Part shown: piece after piece, positions 1 through 8,484 of the stretch
How positions within the stretch are numbered: position 1 is the first letter of the stretch
Layout: the number at the start of each line of letters is the position of its first letter
Source: Bacteroidales bacterium UBA2287
Lineage (GTDB): Bacteria > Bacteroidota > Bacteroidia > Bacteroidales > Tenuifilaceae
Assembly: GCA_002345675.1 (NCBI GenBank)
Contig: DDWL01000015.1
Coordinates: 1 to 64,000 of the forward strand
Reading direction: 5' to 3'
Length of the DNA stretch: 64,000 nt
Notes under the pieces: model-generated
The model's input: only the letters and a program-made list of their open reading frames with translations
Database searches by the model: none
What the model was told of the DNA's origin: nothing
Position numbers and translations under genes: made by a program

Positions 1-1
1 A

Positions 2-190
2 GATGGTGCCGGTTCGGTTTACGCTCACCTCGAAAAAATGACAACCTCCAAAGGGAGTAAAGTGCGTAAGGGCGAACTAATTGGGTACACCGGAAGCACG
101 GGCCGAAGTTCGGGCGCACACTTACACTACGAAGTAAGGGTTTCGGGAACTCCTGTCGATCCTGCTGGCTATTTAAAGGAAACAAAGTAA
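2..190 (+). CDS. M23 (LytM-type) peptidase, C-terminal fragment
   Basis: The reading frame is open from base 2 to a TAA at 188-190 and gives about 62 residues, so the gene starts upstream of the window. The fragment contains the motif YTGSTGRSSGAHLHYEV, which is the end of the M23/LytM metallopeptidase domain; the HLH histidines belong to the zinc/catalytic site. The preceding YAHLEK resembles the conserved YxHL strand of the same fold. Such proteins are exported and cut peptide cross-links in peptidoglycan, or act as catalytically dead activators. Which type this is cannot be told without the upstream histidine and aspartate ligands. Confidence 0.85.
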   Translation, partial: DGAGSVYAHLEKMTTSKGSKVRKGELIGYTGSTGRSSGAHLHYEVRVSGTPVDPAGYLKETK

Positions 191-194
191 TTCT

Positions 195-372
195 GAAAAC
201 AGCAAAGAGGCTGCCTCAAAAGAAAAATTAACCACAAAGACCGCAAAGAAACAACAAAGAACCACAAAGACGACACACACATATACAGTTCTTTGTGAAC
301 TTTGTGTAAAACCTTTGTGCACTTTGTGGTTAGGCGTTTGTAACTAATGAGACAGCTTCTTTGCTGTTTTAA
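195..372. repeat. Intergenic inverted-repeat element with ACAAAG units
   Basis: The ends form an imperfect inverted repeat of about 22 bp (AAAACAGCAAAGAGGCTG on the left, its near reverse complement at 353-371). The inside is also roughly symmetrical: several ACAAAG/GCAAAG units on the left are answered by CTTTGTG units on the right. It lies between the M23 gene end and the lysS end. It may act as a two-way transcription stop, but no run of T follows a strong stem, so that is inference. Related word use appears near 45.5 kb and 55.3 kb. Confidence 0.55.
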
Positions 373-382
373 AATCTTATTG

Positions 383-2101
383 CTAATTATTTATCCATTT
401 CTCTACCTGCTCCATTGTTGGATTAGGCAATCCTAATTTATTCTTTTTATTAAACCCACAAAGGTCGTTGAAAAGCTTTCCTGCCTTTACGCTTTTTACC
501 GAAGCAACTGTAACATGCCCCATTTTCTCAAGTACAGGGATCCATTCCTCAGGAATTCCAACTGCTTTAAAGGCTTCTGGGGAATCCTTACGGCTTTTGG
601 GCTCTGGTTTCATTTGTGGGAAGAATAGTACATCCTGAATCGACGACTGGTTTGTCATAAACATAGTTAATCGGTCAATTCCAATACCCATTCCCGAACA
701 GGTTGGCATTCCGTACTCAAGCGAACGAACAAAGTCGAGGTCGATGAACATTGCCTCGTCATCGCCTTTTTCGCTAAGCTTCATTTGCTCCTGAAAGCGA
801 TCCAACTGGTCAATGGGGTCGTTTAGCTCACTGTACGCGTTGCAAAGCTCTTTACCGTTTACCATAAGTTCGAAACGCTCGGTAAGTTCAGGGTTGCTTC
901 GGTGGCGCTTACAAAGTGGCGACATTTCAATTGGGTAATCGGTAATAAATGTTGGTTGCACAAAGTTATGCTCGCATTTCTCGCCAAAAAGCGCATCAAC
1001 AAGCTTGCCTTTCCCCATGGTTTCATCGGCATCAATGCCTAAATCCCTGCAGGCTTTGCGAAGTTCATCCTCGTTTTTTCCAGTAATATCGAATCCTGTA
1101 TACTCCTTAATGGCATCGGTCATGCTAACACGACGAAATGGTCGCTTAAAATCAATCTCCTTGTCGCCAACAGTAACTTTGGTTGTTCCGTGAAGTGCAA
1201 GCGCAACGCGCTCAATCATCTCCTCGGTAAAGTCCATCATCCAAAAGTAGTCCTTGTAGGCAACGTAAATTTCCATTACGGTAAACTCTGGGTTGTGGGT
1301 GCGATCCATGCCTTCGTTTCGAAAGTCTTTTGCAAACTCGTAAACCCCATCGAAACCACCAACAATAAGCCTTTTTAGGTACAACTCGTTGGCAACTCTT
1401 AGGTATAAAGGAATATCGAGTGCATTGTGGTGCGTAATAAACGGACGGGCAGCTGCACCACCAGGTATTGGCTGCAGAATGGGCGTTTCCACTTCAAGGT
1501 AACCCTTGGAGTTAAAGAATTCGCGCATGGTGCTAATAATTTTGCTCCGCTTAATAAACACGTCGCGAACATGGGGGTTAACCACCAAATCGACGTAACG
1601 CTGGCGATAACGCATTTCGGGATCGGTAACGGCATCGAACAGCTGACCGTCCTTTTCCTTTACAATGGGAAGCGGACGGATTGATTTTGCTAAAACTTTA
1701 AGTTCCAATGCGTGCACCGACTCCTCTCCCATTTGTGTGCGAAACACAAAACCCTTAACGCCAACAATGTCACCTATGTCTAAAAGCTTTTTAAAAACCG
1801 TGTTGTACATGGTTTTATCTTCGTCAGGGCAAATATCGTCGCGTTTTATGTACACCTGCATTCTTCCCTTTTCGTCCTGAATTTCGAAAAATGAGGCATT
1901 TCCCATAATTCTTCGGTTCATTATGCGCCCAGCAATGCAAACCTCTGCTTTTTGCTCGCACATAGCCTCGAAATTCGACATAATATCGCCTGTACAATGT
2001 GACACTGGGTACATTTCGGCAGGATAGGGATCAATTCCCAAATTCCTTAGCTCCGCGAGCGAAGCCCTTCTTAACTGTTCCTGTTCGCTTAGTTCAAACA
2101 T
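383..2101 (-). CDS. lysS: Lysyl-tRNA synthetase, class II
   Basis: Charges tRNA-Lys with lysine using ATP, in the cytoplasm. The 572-residue protein has an N-terminal OB-fold anticodon-binding domain, then the class II catalytic core. Motif 2 reads FRNEGMDRTHNPEFTVME and motif 3 contains GIGIDRLTMF. After the usual LysRS ending (VLFFPQMKPE) there is an extra tail of about 70 residues, rich in Lys, as is common in Bacteroidota LysRS. The ATG at 2101 is chosen; an upstream in-frame TTG would add only three residues. A TAnnTTTG promoter element lies 23 bp upstream. Confidence 0.97.
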   Translation of the reverse strand: MFELSEQEQLRRASLAELRNLGIDPYPAEMYPVSHCTGDIMSNFEAMCEQKAEVCIAGRIMNRRIMGNASFFEIQDEKGRMQVYIKRDDICPDEDKTMYNTVFKKLLDIGDIVGVKGFVFRTQMGEESVHALELKVLAKSIRPLPIVKEKDGQLFDAVTDPEMRYRQRYVDLVVNPHVRDVFIKRSKIISTMREFFNSKGYLEVETPILQPIPGGAAARPFITHHNALDIPLYLRVANELYLKRLIVGGFDGVYEFAKDFRNEGMDRTHNPEFTVMEIYVAYKDYFWMMDFTEEMIERVALALHGTTKVTVGDKEIDFKRPFRRVSMTDAIKEYTGFDITGKNEDELRKACRDLGIDADETMGKGKLVDALFGEKCEHNFVQPTFITDYPIEMSPLCKRHRSNPELTERFELMVNGKELCNAYSELNDPIDQLDRFQEQMKLSEKGDDEAMFIDLDFVRSLEYGMPTCSGMGIGIDRLTMFMTNQSSIQDVLFFPQMKPEPKSRKDSPEAFKAVGIPEEWIPVLEKMGHVTVASVKSVKAGKLFNDLCGFNKKNKLGLPNPTMEQVEKWINN

Positions 2102-2123
2102 AGTTTCCAAAAAATTTAAAGCG

Positions 2124-2131
2124 CAAATATA
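2124..2131 (-). promoter_or_regulatory. -7 promoter element for lysS
   Basis: The minus strand reads TATATTTG, matching the Bacteroidota -7 consensus TAnnTTTG. Transcription would start near 2117, about 16 bases before the lysS ATG. No good TTTG -33 element is seen at the usual distance. Confidence 0.5.
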
Positions 2132-2233
2132 CTAAAATACTAACTTATTGAAGGTTTAGCCTTTCCCATTTTTTATTAAGGTATTCGTAAAACAAAAACC
2201 GATTTTTTTCGCTTATTTTGTAGATTGTTTTAA

Positions 2234-2252
2234 TTTGAACTATTTGTTCAAA
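2234..2252. promoter_or_regulatory. Perfect palindrome before nucleotidyltransferase gene
   Basis: TTTGAAC and GTTCAAA form a perfect 7-bp inverted repeat around a 5-bp spacer. It ends 16 bp before the ATG of the small nucleotidyltransferase-like gene that leads the lipA operon. The position suits an operator for autoregulation, but no DNA-binding gene is adjacent, so the function is inferred. Confidence 0.4.
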
Positions 2253-2268
2253 CTTGACTTTATTTAAA

Positions 2269-2589
2269 ATGAATAGTAACCAAATAATTCTTTCGGATCT
2301 TAAAAAGCACTTATCGAAGAACTTCGATAAGCCTATTCAGGACGTAATTCTGTTTGGATCCCAGGCCGTTGGATATAGTAAAGAGGGTTCCGGTTTCGAT
2401 GTTTTGGTTGTTCTCAACTCTGATTACGATTGGAAGGACGAGGGAAAGGTACTGGACTTGTGCTTTGATATTAATTTAAAGTACGATATAATTATCGATT
2501 TACATCTACTTTCGAAATCAGAAATTGTTAGTCCTCGAGGCAAACAACCCGTTTTTGTTAATGCTCTAAAAAAGGGACTTTACGCATGA
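2269..2589 (+). CDS. Small nucleotidyltransferase-fold protein (degenerate MNT type)
   Basis: A 106-residue protein of the minimal nucleotidyltransferase (pol beta-like) fold. The glycine-serine motif reads LFGSQAVGYSKEGSGFDVLVVL. Active members read GSxxxGxxxxxSDxDLxV; here the first metal-binding Asp of the DxD pair is Gly, while the second (FDVLV) and a later IDLHLL Asp remain. The protein may therefore be catalytically impaired. MNT proteins often pair with a HEPN protein, but none is encoded next door. The stop codon overlaps the lipA start (ATGA), so the gene is translationally coupled to lipA. The ATG at 2269 is preferred over an in-frame TTG 15 bp upstream. Confidence 0.75.
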   Translation: MNSNQIILSDLKKHLSKNFDKPIQDVILFGSQAVGYSKEGSGFDVLVVLNSDYDWKDEGKVLDLCFDINLKYDIIIDLHLLSKSEIVSPRGKQPVFVNALKKGLYA

Positions 2590-3554
2590 GTACTGAGAAA
2601 GATAGTTTTATGCAAAACTCTAACAATAATAGGGAACGAAAACCCAATTGGCTTAAAATCAAGTTGCCTTCAGGCGAAGGATACTCACGAGTAAATCGTG
2701 TTGTTAAGGAACATGGGCTTCATACTATTTGCTCAAGCGGTTTGTGCCCAAATATTGCTGAGTGCTGGGGAAATGGAACCGCCACTTTTATGATTTTGGG
2801 CGACGTTTGTACCCGTGCGTGTCGTTTTTGTGCCACCACAACTGGCAAACCAGTTGCTCCCGACAGCAATGAGCCCGAAAGGGTTGCCCAATCGGTTAAA
2901 CTAATGGGCCTAAACCACTGCGTAATTACTTCGGTAACTCGCGACGACCTTGACGATGGTGGTGCAAAGCACTGGCAAAATACAATTGCTGAGGTTCGTA
3001 AGCAAAACCCCAAAACAAAGGTTGAAGTTCTTATCCCCGACTTCGATGGCAACACTGAACTAATTGATATAGTTTTACAGGCAAACCCCCACATAGTTGC
3101 TCATAATATTGAAACAGTTGAAAGGCTTACGCCCTCTGTACGTTCGCGTGCAAAGTACCGCTTAAGCCTTAGTGTAGTTGGGCACATTGCCCAAAAGGGA
3201 TTTATTGCAAAATCGGGGATTATGCTCGGCCTTGGCGAAACCAAGGAGGAAGTGCTGCAAGCAATGGACGATTTACTAGCCGTTGGCTGCAAGGCCATTA
3301 CGCTTGGTCAGTACCTTCAACCTCGTACCGACAACATTTCGGTTGAAGGCTACGTTACGCCAGAGCAGTTCGAAGAGTACAGGGTTATTGCACTTCAAAA
3401 GGGGTTTACGTTTGCCGAAAGCGGACCTCTTGTACGCTCGTCGTACCACGCCGAAGAGGCCATTAAAAATGGTCAACCTACGGCTCAAAGCGAAAAAGAA
3501 AAAAACGACAATATAAATGCAAACAGTAATTTACCAAAATCTTGGTCAAGTTGA
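2586..3554 (+). CDS. lipA: Lipoyl synthase
   Basis: Radical-SAM enzyme that inserts two sulfurs into protein-bound octanoyl groups, completing lipoate on 2-oxoacid dehydrogenases and the glycine cleavage H protein. The auxiliary cluster cysteines are in CSSGLCPNIAEC (residues 49, 54, 60) and the radical-SAM CxxxCxxC motif in CTRACRFC (75, 79, 82). The conserved end RSSYHAEEA is followed by a polar tail of about 30 residues that overlaps the first 38 bases of lipB. Translation may instead start at the in-frame ATG at 2616, which fits family starts better. It lies in an operon with lipB and recJ. Confidence 0.96.
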   Translation: MSTEKDSFMQNSNNNRERKPNWLKIKLPSGEGYSRVNRVVKEHGLHTICSSGLCPNIAECWGNGTATFMILGDVCTRACRFCATTTGKPVAPDSNEPERVAQSVKLMGLNHCVITSVTRDDLDDGGAKHWQNTIAEVRKQNPKTKVEVLIPDFDGNTELIDIVLQANPHIVAHNIETVERLTPSVRSRAKYRLSLSVVGHIAQKGFIAKSGIMLGLGETKEEVLQAMDDLLAVGCKAITLGQYLQPRTDNISVEGYVTPEQFEEYRVIALQKGFTFAESGPLVRSSYHAEEAIKNGQPTAQSEKEKNDNINANSNLPKSWSS

Positions 3555-4227
3555 GTATAAAAGGGCTTGGGACTATCAGGAGGAGCTATTCCAACGGGTT
3601 TTAGCTGCTCGAACCGAAACTGGTAAGGTGTCGGGAAAAGGATACCTGCTTTTCTGCGAACACCCTCATGTGTACACCTTGGGCAAAAGTGGCCAGAGTA
3701 ACAATCTGCTCATTTCCGACCAGTTTCTAAAGCAAATAAACGCTACCTACTTTCAAACTAACCGTGGAGGCGACATTACCTACCATGGACCAGGTCAAAT
3801 TGTGGCTTACCCCATTTTCGACCTCGAAGCGTTTGGCATTAGCTTAAAGGATTATGTTCACCTTTTAGAGGAAACAATTATTCTAACCCTTAAACACTAC
3901 GGAGTAACTTCTACACGTCTCGACGGCGCAACAGGTGTTTGGCTCGATGTTGGCGTAAAGGGTAAAGAGCGTAAAATTTGTGCCATTGGCGTTCGCGCTA
4001 GCCGCTTTGTTACCATGCACGGCCTCGCCTTTAACGTTAACACAAACCTCGACTACTTTAACTACATTAATCCCTGCGGATTTGTCGATAAAGGCGTAAC
4101 CTCCCTGCAAAAAGAATTTGGCAACTTGGTCAACTTTGCCGAAGTACAAGCAAAACTTCTCGAATCGTTCGTAACCCTTTTCGACTTAAAACTTGTTGAA
4201 AGCGAAATCCCCACCTTTAATAATTAG
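3517..4227 (+). CDS. lipB: Octanoyl-ACP:protein octanoyltransferase
   Basis: Moves octanoate from acyl carrier protein to lipoyl domains, giving the substrate for LipA encoded just upstream. The 236-residue protein carries the signature RGGDITYHGPGQ, the catalytic cysteine in NPCGF (C187) and the conserved lysine in RKICAIGV (K153). The start overlaps the lipA end by 38 bp in another frame. The N-terminus (YQNLGQVEYKRAWDYQEELF) aligns with family members, so the overlap looks real rather than an error. The source of octanoyl-ACP, acpP, is encoded a few kb away. Confidence 0.95.
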   Translation: MQTVIYQNLGQVEYKRAWDYQEELFQRVLAARTETGKVSGKGYLLFCEHPHVYTLGKSGQSNNLLISDQFLKQINATYFQTNRGGDITYHGPGQIVAYPIFDLEAFGISLKDYVHLLEETIILTLKHYGVTSTRLDGATGVWLDVGVKGKERKICAIGVRASRFVTMHGLAFNVNTNLDYFNYINPCGFVDKGVTSLQKEFGNLVNFAEVQAKLLESFVTLFDLKLVESEIPTFNN

Positions 4228-4232
4228 ATGAA

Positions 4233-6008
4233 ATGATAAAAAGGTGGACATATAAAGAGGAGGGAAACTCCGATACCATTGAGCTACTGATGAACGAGCT
4301 AGGAATCGACCGAATTCTGGCATCACTTCTGGTTCAAAGGGGAATTTCGACATACGATGAAGCCCGTTACTTCTTTCGCCCTTCGCTCGACACGCTTTAC
4401 AACCCTTTCCTTATGAAGGATATGGATAAGGCAGTTGAACGAATTGAAAAAGCTATTTCGAATGGTGAAAAAATACTCGTTTATGGCGACTACGATGTCG
4501 ATGGCACAACTGCCGTTTCGCTGGTGTACTCGTTTCTGCTTAAGCGGTATTCGAATATTGGATACTACATTCCCGATAGGTACGACGAAGGTTATGGAAT
4601 ATCTTTTAAAGGAATCGATTACGCAACAACAAATGGCTATTCACTAATAATTGCCCTCGACTGCGGCATTAAAGCAATTGAAAAGGTTGCCTACGCTAAG
4701 CAGCAAAAAATCGATTTCATTATTTGCGACCACCATCTTCCCGAAGAAACCATTCCCGACGCAGTGGCAGTGCTCGATCCAAAACGAGTCGACTGCGATT
4801 ACCCGTTCAAAGAACTTTCGGGTTGTGGAGTTGGCTTTAAGTTAATTCAGGGTTTTAGTCAAAAAAATGGAATCCCATTAGAAGAAGTTTACACTTACCT
4901 CGATCTGGTTGCCGTTAGCATTGCCTCCGATATTGTTCCCGTTATCGACGAAAACCGAGTACTTACGCACTTTGGACTTAAAAAACTTAACGAAAACCCT
5001 TCGCGAGGTCTTAAAACCATTATTAAGTTTGCCGGTATCGAGAAAACCCAAATTGCCATCGACGATATTGTATTTCGCATAGGGCCTCGCATAAACGCCG
5101 CAGGGCGCATGGAGCAAGGGCGATCGTCGGTCGATTTACTTTGCGCCGAGGACGACACAATAGCCTTCGAAATGGCTTCGATTGTTAACTCGTGCAATAA
5201 CGACCGCAAAAATGTTGACCGAAGCATTACCCATGAGGCGCACCGAATTATTGCCTCCGATCCAAAAATGCAAAACCGTAAAACAACTGTACTTTACAAC
5301 CCTTCGTGGCATAAAGGTGTAGTTGGAATTGTAGCCTCACGGCTAATTGAAACGTACTACCGGCCAACGGTAATACTTACCGAATCGAATGGGTTTGCCA
5401 CTGGGTCGGCACGTTCGGTTCCTGGTTTCGACCTTTACCAAGCTGTTGAAGCCTGCTCCGATTTACTCGAAAATTTTGGTGGGCACATGTACGCTGCAGG
5501 GCTTACACTGAAACCCGAGAATGTACCTCTATTTATCGATAAATTCGAGGAAACTGTTTCAAGGCTAATCGATCCCGATATGCTTATCCCGTCAATTACC
5601 ATCGACGCGAAACTCGATTTTAGTGATATTAACGAGAAGTTTTTTCGAATTCTTCAACAATTTCAACCGTTTGGGCCAGGAAATATGGCTCCTGTTTTTG
5701 CCTCTCATAAAGTTTACGACAATGGCGAAAGTCGATTGGTTGGGCTCGATAAGGAGCATATAAAAATTTCGCTTATACAGGAAAGTTGCCTAAAACCCTT
5801 ACAGGGAATCGCTTTTCAAATGGCCGAACACTACAGCTTTATTCGCAAGGGCAACCCCTTTAGCGTTTGCTATAGCGTTGGCGAAAATGTATATAGAGGA
5901 ATTACTACTATTCAACTTCGAATTAAGGACATTCACCCAAATCAATCTGATGCTGAATACGATAAGTATAGCCAGGAGTTAACAAATCCATTCGAGCAAA
6001 GGCATTAA
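4233..6008 (+). CDS. recJ: Single-stranded-DNA exonuclease RecJ
   Basis: 5'-to-3' exonuclease on single-stranded DNA, used in recombination and mismatch/base-excision repair. The 591-residue protein has the DHH phosphoesterase motifs DYDVDGTTAVSL (D86) and CDHHLPEE (D166-H168). The DHHA1 motif region follows (GGHMYAAGLTL), then the RecJ-type OB domain (FQPFGPGNMAPVF). It begins 5 bp after the lipB stop and is the last clear gene of the operon. Confidence 0.96.
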   Translation: MIKRWTYKEEGNSDTIELLMNELGIDRILASLLVQRGISTYDEARYFFRPSLDTLYNPFLMKDMDKAVERIEKAISNGEKILVYGDYDVDGTTAVSLVYSFLLKRYSNIGYYIPDRYDEGYGISFKGIDYATTNGYSLIIALDCGIKAIEKVAYAKQQKIDFIICDHHLPEETIPDAVAVLDPKRVDCDYPFKELSGCGVGFKLIQGFSQKNGIPLEEVYTYLDLVAVSIASDIVPVIDENRVLTHFGLKKLNENPSRGLKTIIKFAGIEKTQIAIDDIVFRIGPRINAAGRMEQGRSSVDLLCAEDDTIAFEMASIVNSCNNDRKNVDRSITHEAHRIIASDPKMQNRKTTVLYNPSWHKGVVGIVASRLIETYYRPTVILTESNGFATGSARSVPGFDLYQAVEACSDLLENFGGHMYAAGLTLKPENVPLFIDKFEETVSRLIDPDMLIPSITIDAKLDFSDINEKFFRILQQFQPFGPGNMAPVFASHKVYDNGESRLVGLDKEHIKISLIQESCLKPLQGIAFQMAEHYSFIRKGNPFSVCYSVGENVYRGITTIQLRIKDIHPNQSDAEYDKYSQELTNPFEQRH

Positions 6009-6123
6009 CAAAACAGGGATAACCAGTTTTTTACTACAAATTGTTTGCATTTTACCTGCTTTTTGCCTTGCCTTGTCGATATTACTTGGCGCGTGGTTTG
6101 TTGTTGAAACAAAATGGGAATAA
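5995..6123 (+). other. Short hydrophobic reading frame after recJ, no clear start
   Basis: A frame shifted +1 from the recJ end stays open to a TAA at 6121-6123 and encodes a peptide of about 42 residues. Its middle is strongly hydrophobic (SFLLQIVCILPAFCLALSIL), followed by LGAWFVVETKWE. It looks like one membrane helix with a charged tail. There is no ATG in frame, so it may be a decayed gene end, a gene with a rare start, or chance. Confidence 0.25.
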
Positions 6124-6193
6124 ACAGGCTACATAGGATTACACCATTAATGATAGAATAGGGTTAGAGCTAATTTGGAATAATTCTTACTCT

Positions 6194-6766
6194 CTATAAT
6201 TTTTTAAGTAACTCCTCTATTACCCTTGGGTAATGCTCGTGCTCGAGTTCGTGAATACGCTCTGCGAGCGTTTCGGGTTTGTCGCATTGCAAAACTGGAC
6301 ACTTTGCCTGAAAAATAATTGAACCCTCATCGTAATTTGGGTTTACGTAGTGAATGGTTATTCCACTTTCAATTTCACCGGCCATTATTACAGATGCGTG
6401 AACCCTAATGCCATACATTCCTTTACCTCCGTATTTAGGTAAAAGCGCTGGGTGAATGTTAATAATTCTTTCATTGTAAGCTTCTGCCAATTCTTTAGGA
6501 ATAAGCTTTAAAAAACCTGCTAATACAATAAAGTTAATTTCTTGTTTTTTAAGTGTTTCCAATAGAATACCGTTTTGCAAATCGTCTACATTAAACTGAA
6601 TTGCTTCAACAAAAAGCCTTTTAGCTCGCTCTAAAACGAAAGCTTTAGGATTATCGGTTAAAATAAGTACCTTTGAAACCAGTTTTGAACCTTTAAAGTA
6701 CCGAATTATATTCTCGGCATTCGAACCTGAGCCCGAAGCAAGAATGGCTATGTTGTTGTTTGTCAT
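6194..6766 (-). CDS. purN: Phosphoribosylglycinamide formyltransferase
   Basis: Transfers a formyl group from 10-formyltetrahydrofolate to GAR, the third step of purine synthesis. The 190-residue protein has the phosphate loop LASGSGSNAENI at its N-terminus and the catalytic Asn, His and Asp in NIHPALLPKYGGKGMYG (N103, H105) and NPNYDEGSI (D146). It converges on recJ and is transcribed away from acpP, with 174 bp between the two starts. Length and motifs are normal. Confidence 0.96.
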   Translation of the reverse strand: MTNNNIAILASGSGSNAENIIRYFKGSKLVSKVLILTDNPKAFVLERAKRLFVEAIQFNVDDLQNGILLETLKKQEINFIVLAGFLKLIPKELAEAYNERIINIHPALLPKYGGKGMYGIRVHASVIMAGEIESGITIHYVNPNYDEGSIIFQAKCPVLQCDKPETLAERIHELEHEHYPRVIEELLKKL

Positions 6767-6818
6767 GCAGTTGAAATATATTTTTTAGTCAAAACTGTAA
6801 AAAATCATGTTTAGGCAT

Positions 6819-6826
6819 CAAAATTA
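6819..6826 (-). promoter_or_regulatory. -7 promoter element for purN
   Basis: The minus strand reads TAATTTTG, a match to TAnnTTTG, about 53 bp before the purN ATG. No clear -33 partner is seen. Confidence 0.4.
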
Positions 6827-6839
6827 GAAACAAAAAATT

Positions 6840-6847
6840 TACTTTTG
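6840..6847 (+). promoter_or_regulatory. -7 promoter element for acpP operon
   Basis: TACTTTTG matches TAnnTTTG and would start a transcript near 6854, leaving a leader of about 85 bases rich in A and T before acpP. It lies only 13 bp from the oppositely directed purN element. Confidence 0.45.
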
Positions 6848-6940
6848 CCGAGAAATTTTCATTAAACCATTTTTTAAAATGGCTTAATATTTTTTTTTCA
6901 TAATTACTTAAACCTAATTTATTAATTAAAACTAAAAGTT

Positions 6941-7177
6941 ATGTCGGATATTGCAACCAGGGTTAAATCCATCATCGTGGAAAAACTAGGAGTTGATGAA
7001 AATGAGGTGACTCCAGAAGCTAGCTTCACTAACGATTTAGGCGCTGATTCGCTTGACACTGTTGAGCTTATCATGGAGTTCGAAAAGGAATTCAACTTAT
7101 CAATTCCCGACGAAGAAGCCGAAAAAATTGGCACCGTTGGCGATGCTATCAGCTACATTTCTAACCATTCGAAGTAA
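6941..7177 (+). CDS. acpP: Acyl carrier protein
   Basis: Carries growing acyl chains on a phosphopantetheine arm during fatty-acid synthesis, and supplies octanoyl groups for lipoate. The 78-residue acidic protein has the attachment serine in DLGADSLDTVELIM (S37). It is followed 49 bp later by fabF and then rnc, the gene order common in many bacteria. Confidence 0.97.
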   Translation: MSDIATRVKSIIVEKLGVDENEVTPEASFTNDLGADSLDTVELIMEFEKEFNLSIPDEEAEKIGTVGDAISYISNHSK

Positions 7178-7226
7178 GTTATTTACTAAAAACTGGTAAT
7201 TTTCTTTTTAAACAAAATTCAAATTT

Positions 7227-8480
7227 ATGGAACTAAAACGTGCTGTTGTTACTGGACTTGGAACTATTAACCCTATTGGGAACAACCTACAAGAGTTTTG
7301 GGGCAATTTGGAAAAAGGCGTTAGTGGCTGTGAGTTAATTACTAGCTTCGACACAGAAAAGTTTAAAACGAAATTTGCCTGTCAAGTAAAAAATTTCGAT
7401 TCCCTTCAACACTTCGACCGCAAGGAAGTACGCAAGTACGATCCATATTGCCAGTATGCAATGGTTGCGGCTCACGAAGCCATGCTCGACTCAGGGCTCG
7501 ACGTTAACACAGTTGACCTCGATATGGCAGGTGTTATTTGGGCATCAGGGATTGGTGGAATCCACACTTTCATGGAGGAAGTGAAAGGCTATTTCGCGGG
7601 AGATGGAACTCCGCGATTTAGCCCTTTCTTTATTCCTAAAATGATTGCCGACATTGCGTCGGGACACATTAGTATCCGTTACGGTTTTCGTGGCCCTAAC
7701 TACTCAACCGTTTCGGCATGTGCATCTTCAACCCATGCGCTAATCGATGCACTTAACCTAATTCGTCTTGGCAAGGCAACAATTATGGTTACTGGTGGCT
7801 CCGAAGCAGCAATTAATGAAATTGGAGTTGGTGGTTTTAGTGCAATGCAAGCCATTTCAACAAATAATGCCGAGTTCAAATCAGCATCTCGTCCATTCGA
7901 TGGAACTCGTGATGGTTTTGTAATGGGCGAAGGTGGTGCCGCACTTATAATTGAAGAACTTGAGCACGCAAAAGCTAGAGGTGCTAAAATTTATGCAGAA
8001 CTTGCAGGCGGAGGCATGACCGCTGACGCATATCACTTCACCGCTCCTCACCCCGAAGGGCTTGGTGCAAGAAACGTTATGCTTGGAGCCATTAAAGATG
8101 CTGGTCTTAAAGTAGAAGACATTGACTACGTTAACGTTCATGGAACTTCAACCCCACTAGGCGACATTGCCGAATGCAAGGCTATTGAAAAGGTTTTTGG
8201 AGAGCATGCATATAAATTGAATATTAGCTCTACCAAATCGATGACTGGTCACCTTTTAGGTGCTACTGGCGCTCTTGAGGCTATTGCTACTATTTTTGCC
8301 CTCAAAACTGGCATTATCCCTCCAACCATTAACCACAAGGTTGCTGATCCCGAAATTGATCCTAAGCTTAACCTTACCCTAAACGTTGCCCAAAAGCGCA
8401 ATGTTAATGCAGTGTTAAGCAATACTTTTGGTTTTGGTGGTCATAACTCATCGGTAGTTTTTGTAAAATACCAAGGATAA
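7227..8480 (+). CDS. fabF: Beta-ketoacyl-ACP synthase II
   Basis: Condenses malonyl-ACP with acyl-ACP in fatty-acid elongation. The 417-residue thiolase-fold protein has the Cys-His-His triad: C165 in VSACASSTHAL, H305 in VHGTSTPLGD and H342 in TGHLLGATG. The glycine-rich end (NTFGFGGHNSSVVF) is also typical. It sits directly after acpP and 4 bp before rnc, so the three are probably cotranscribed. Confidence 0.97.
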   Translation: MELKRAVVTGLGTINPIGNNLQEFWGNLEKGVSGCELITSFDTEKFKTKFACQVKNFDSLQHFDRKEVRKYDPYCQYAMVAAHEAMLDSGLDVNTVDLDMAGVIWASGIGGIHTFMEEVKGYFAGDGTPRFSPFFIPKMIADIASGHISIRYGFRGPNYSTVSACASSTHALIDALNLIRLGKATIMVTGGSEAAINEIGVGGFSAMQAISTNNAEFKSASRPFDGTRDGFVMGEGGAALIIEELEHAKARGAKIYAELAGGGMTADAYHFTAPHPEGLGARNVMLGAIKDAGLKVEDIDYVNVHGTSTPLGDIAECKAIEKVFGEHAYKLNISSTKSMTGHLLGATGALEAIATIFALKTGIIPPTINHKVADPEIDPKLNLTLNVAQKRNVNAVLSNTFGFGGHNSSVVFVKYQG

Positions 8481-8484
8481 ATAC

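Noticed and set aside
2269..2589. MNT/HEPN toxin-antitoxin pair
   Set aside because: Only the MNT half is present; the next gene is lipA.
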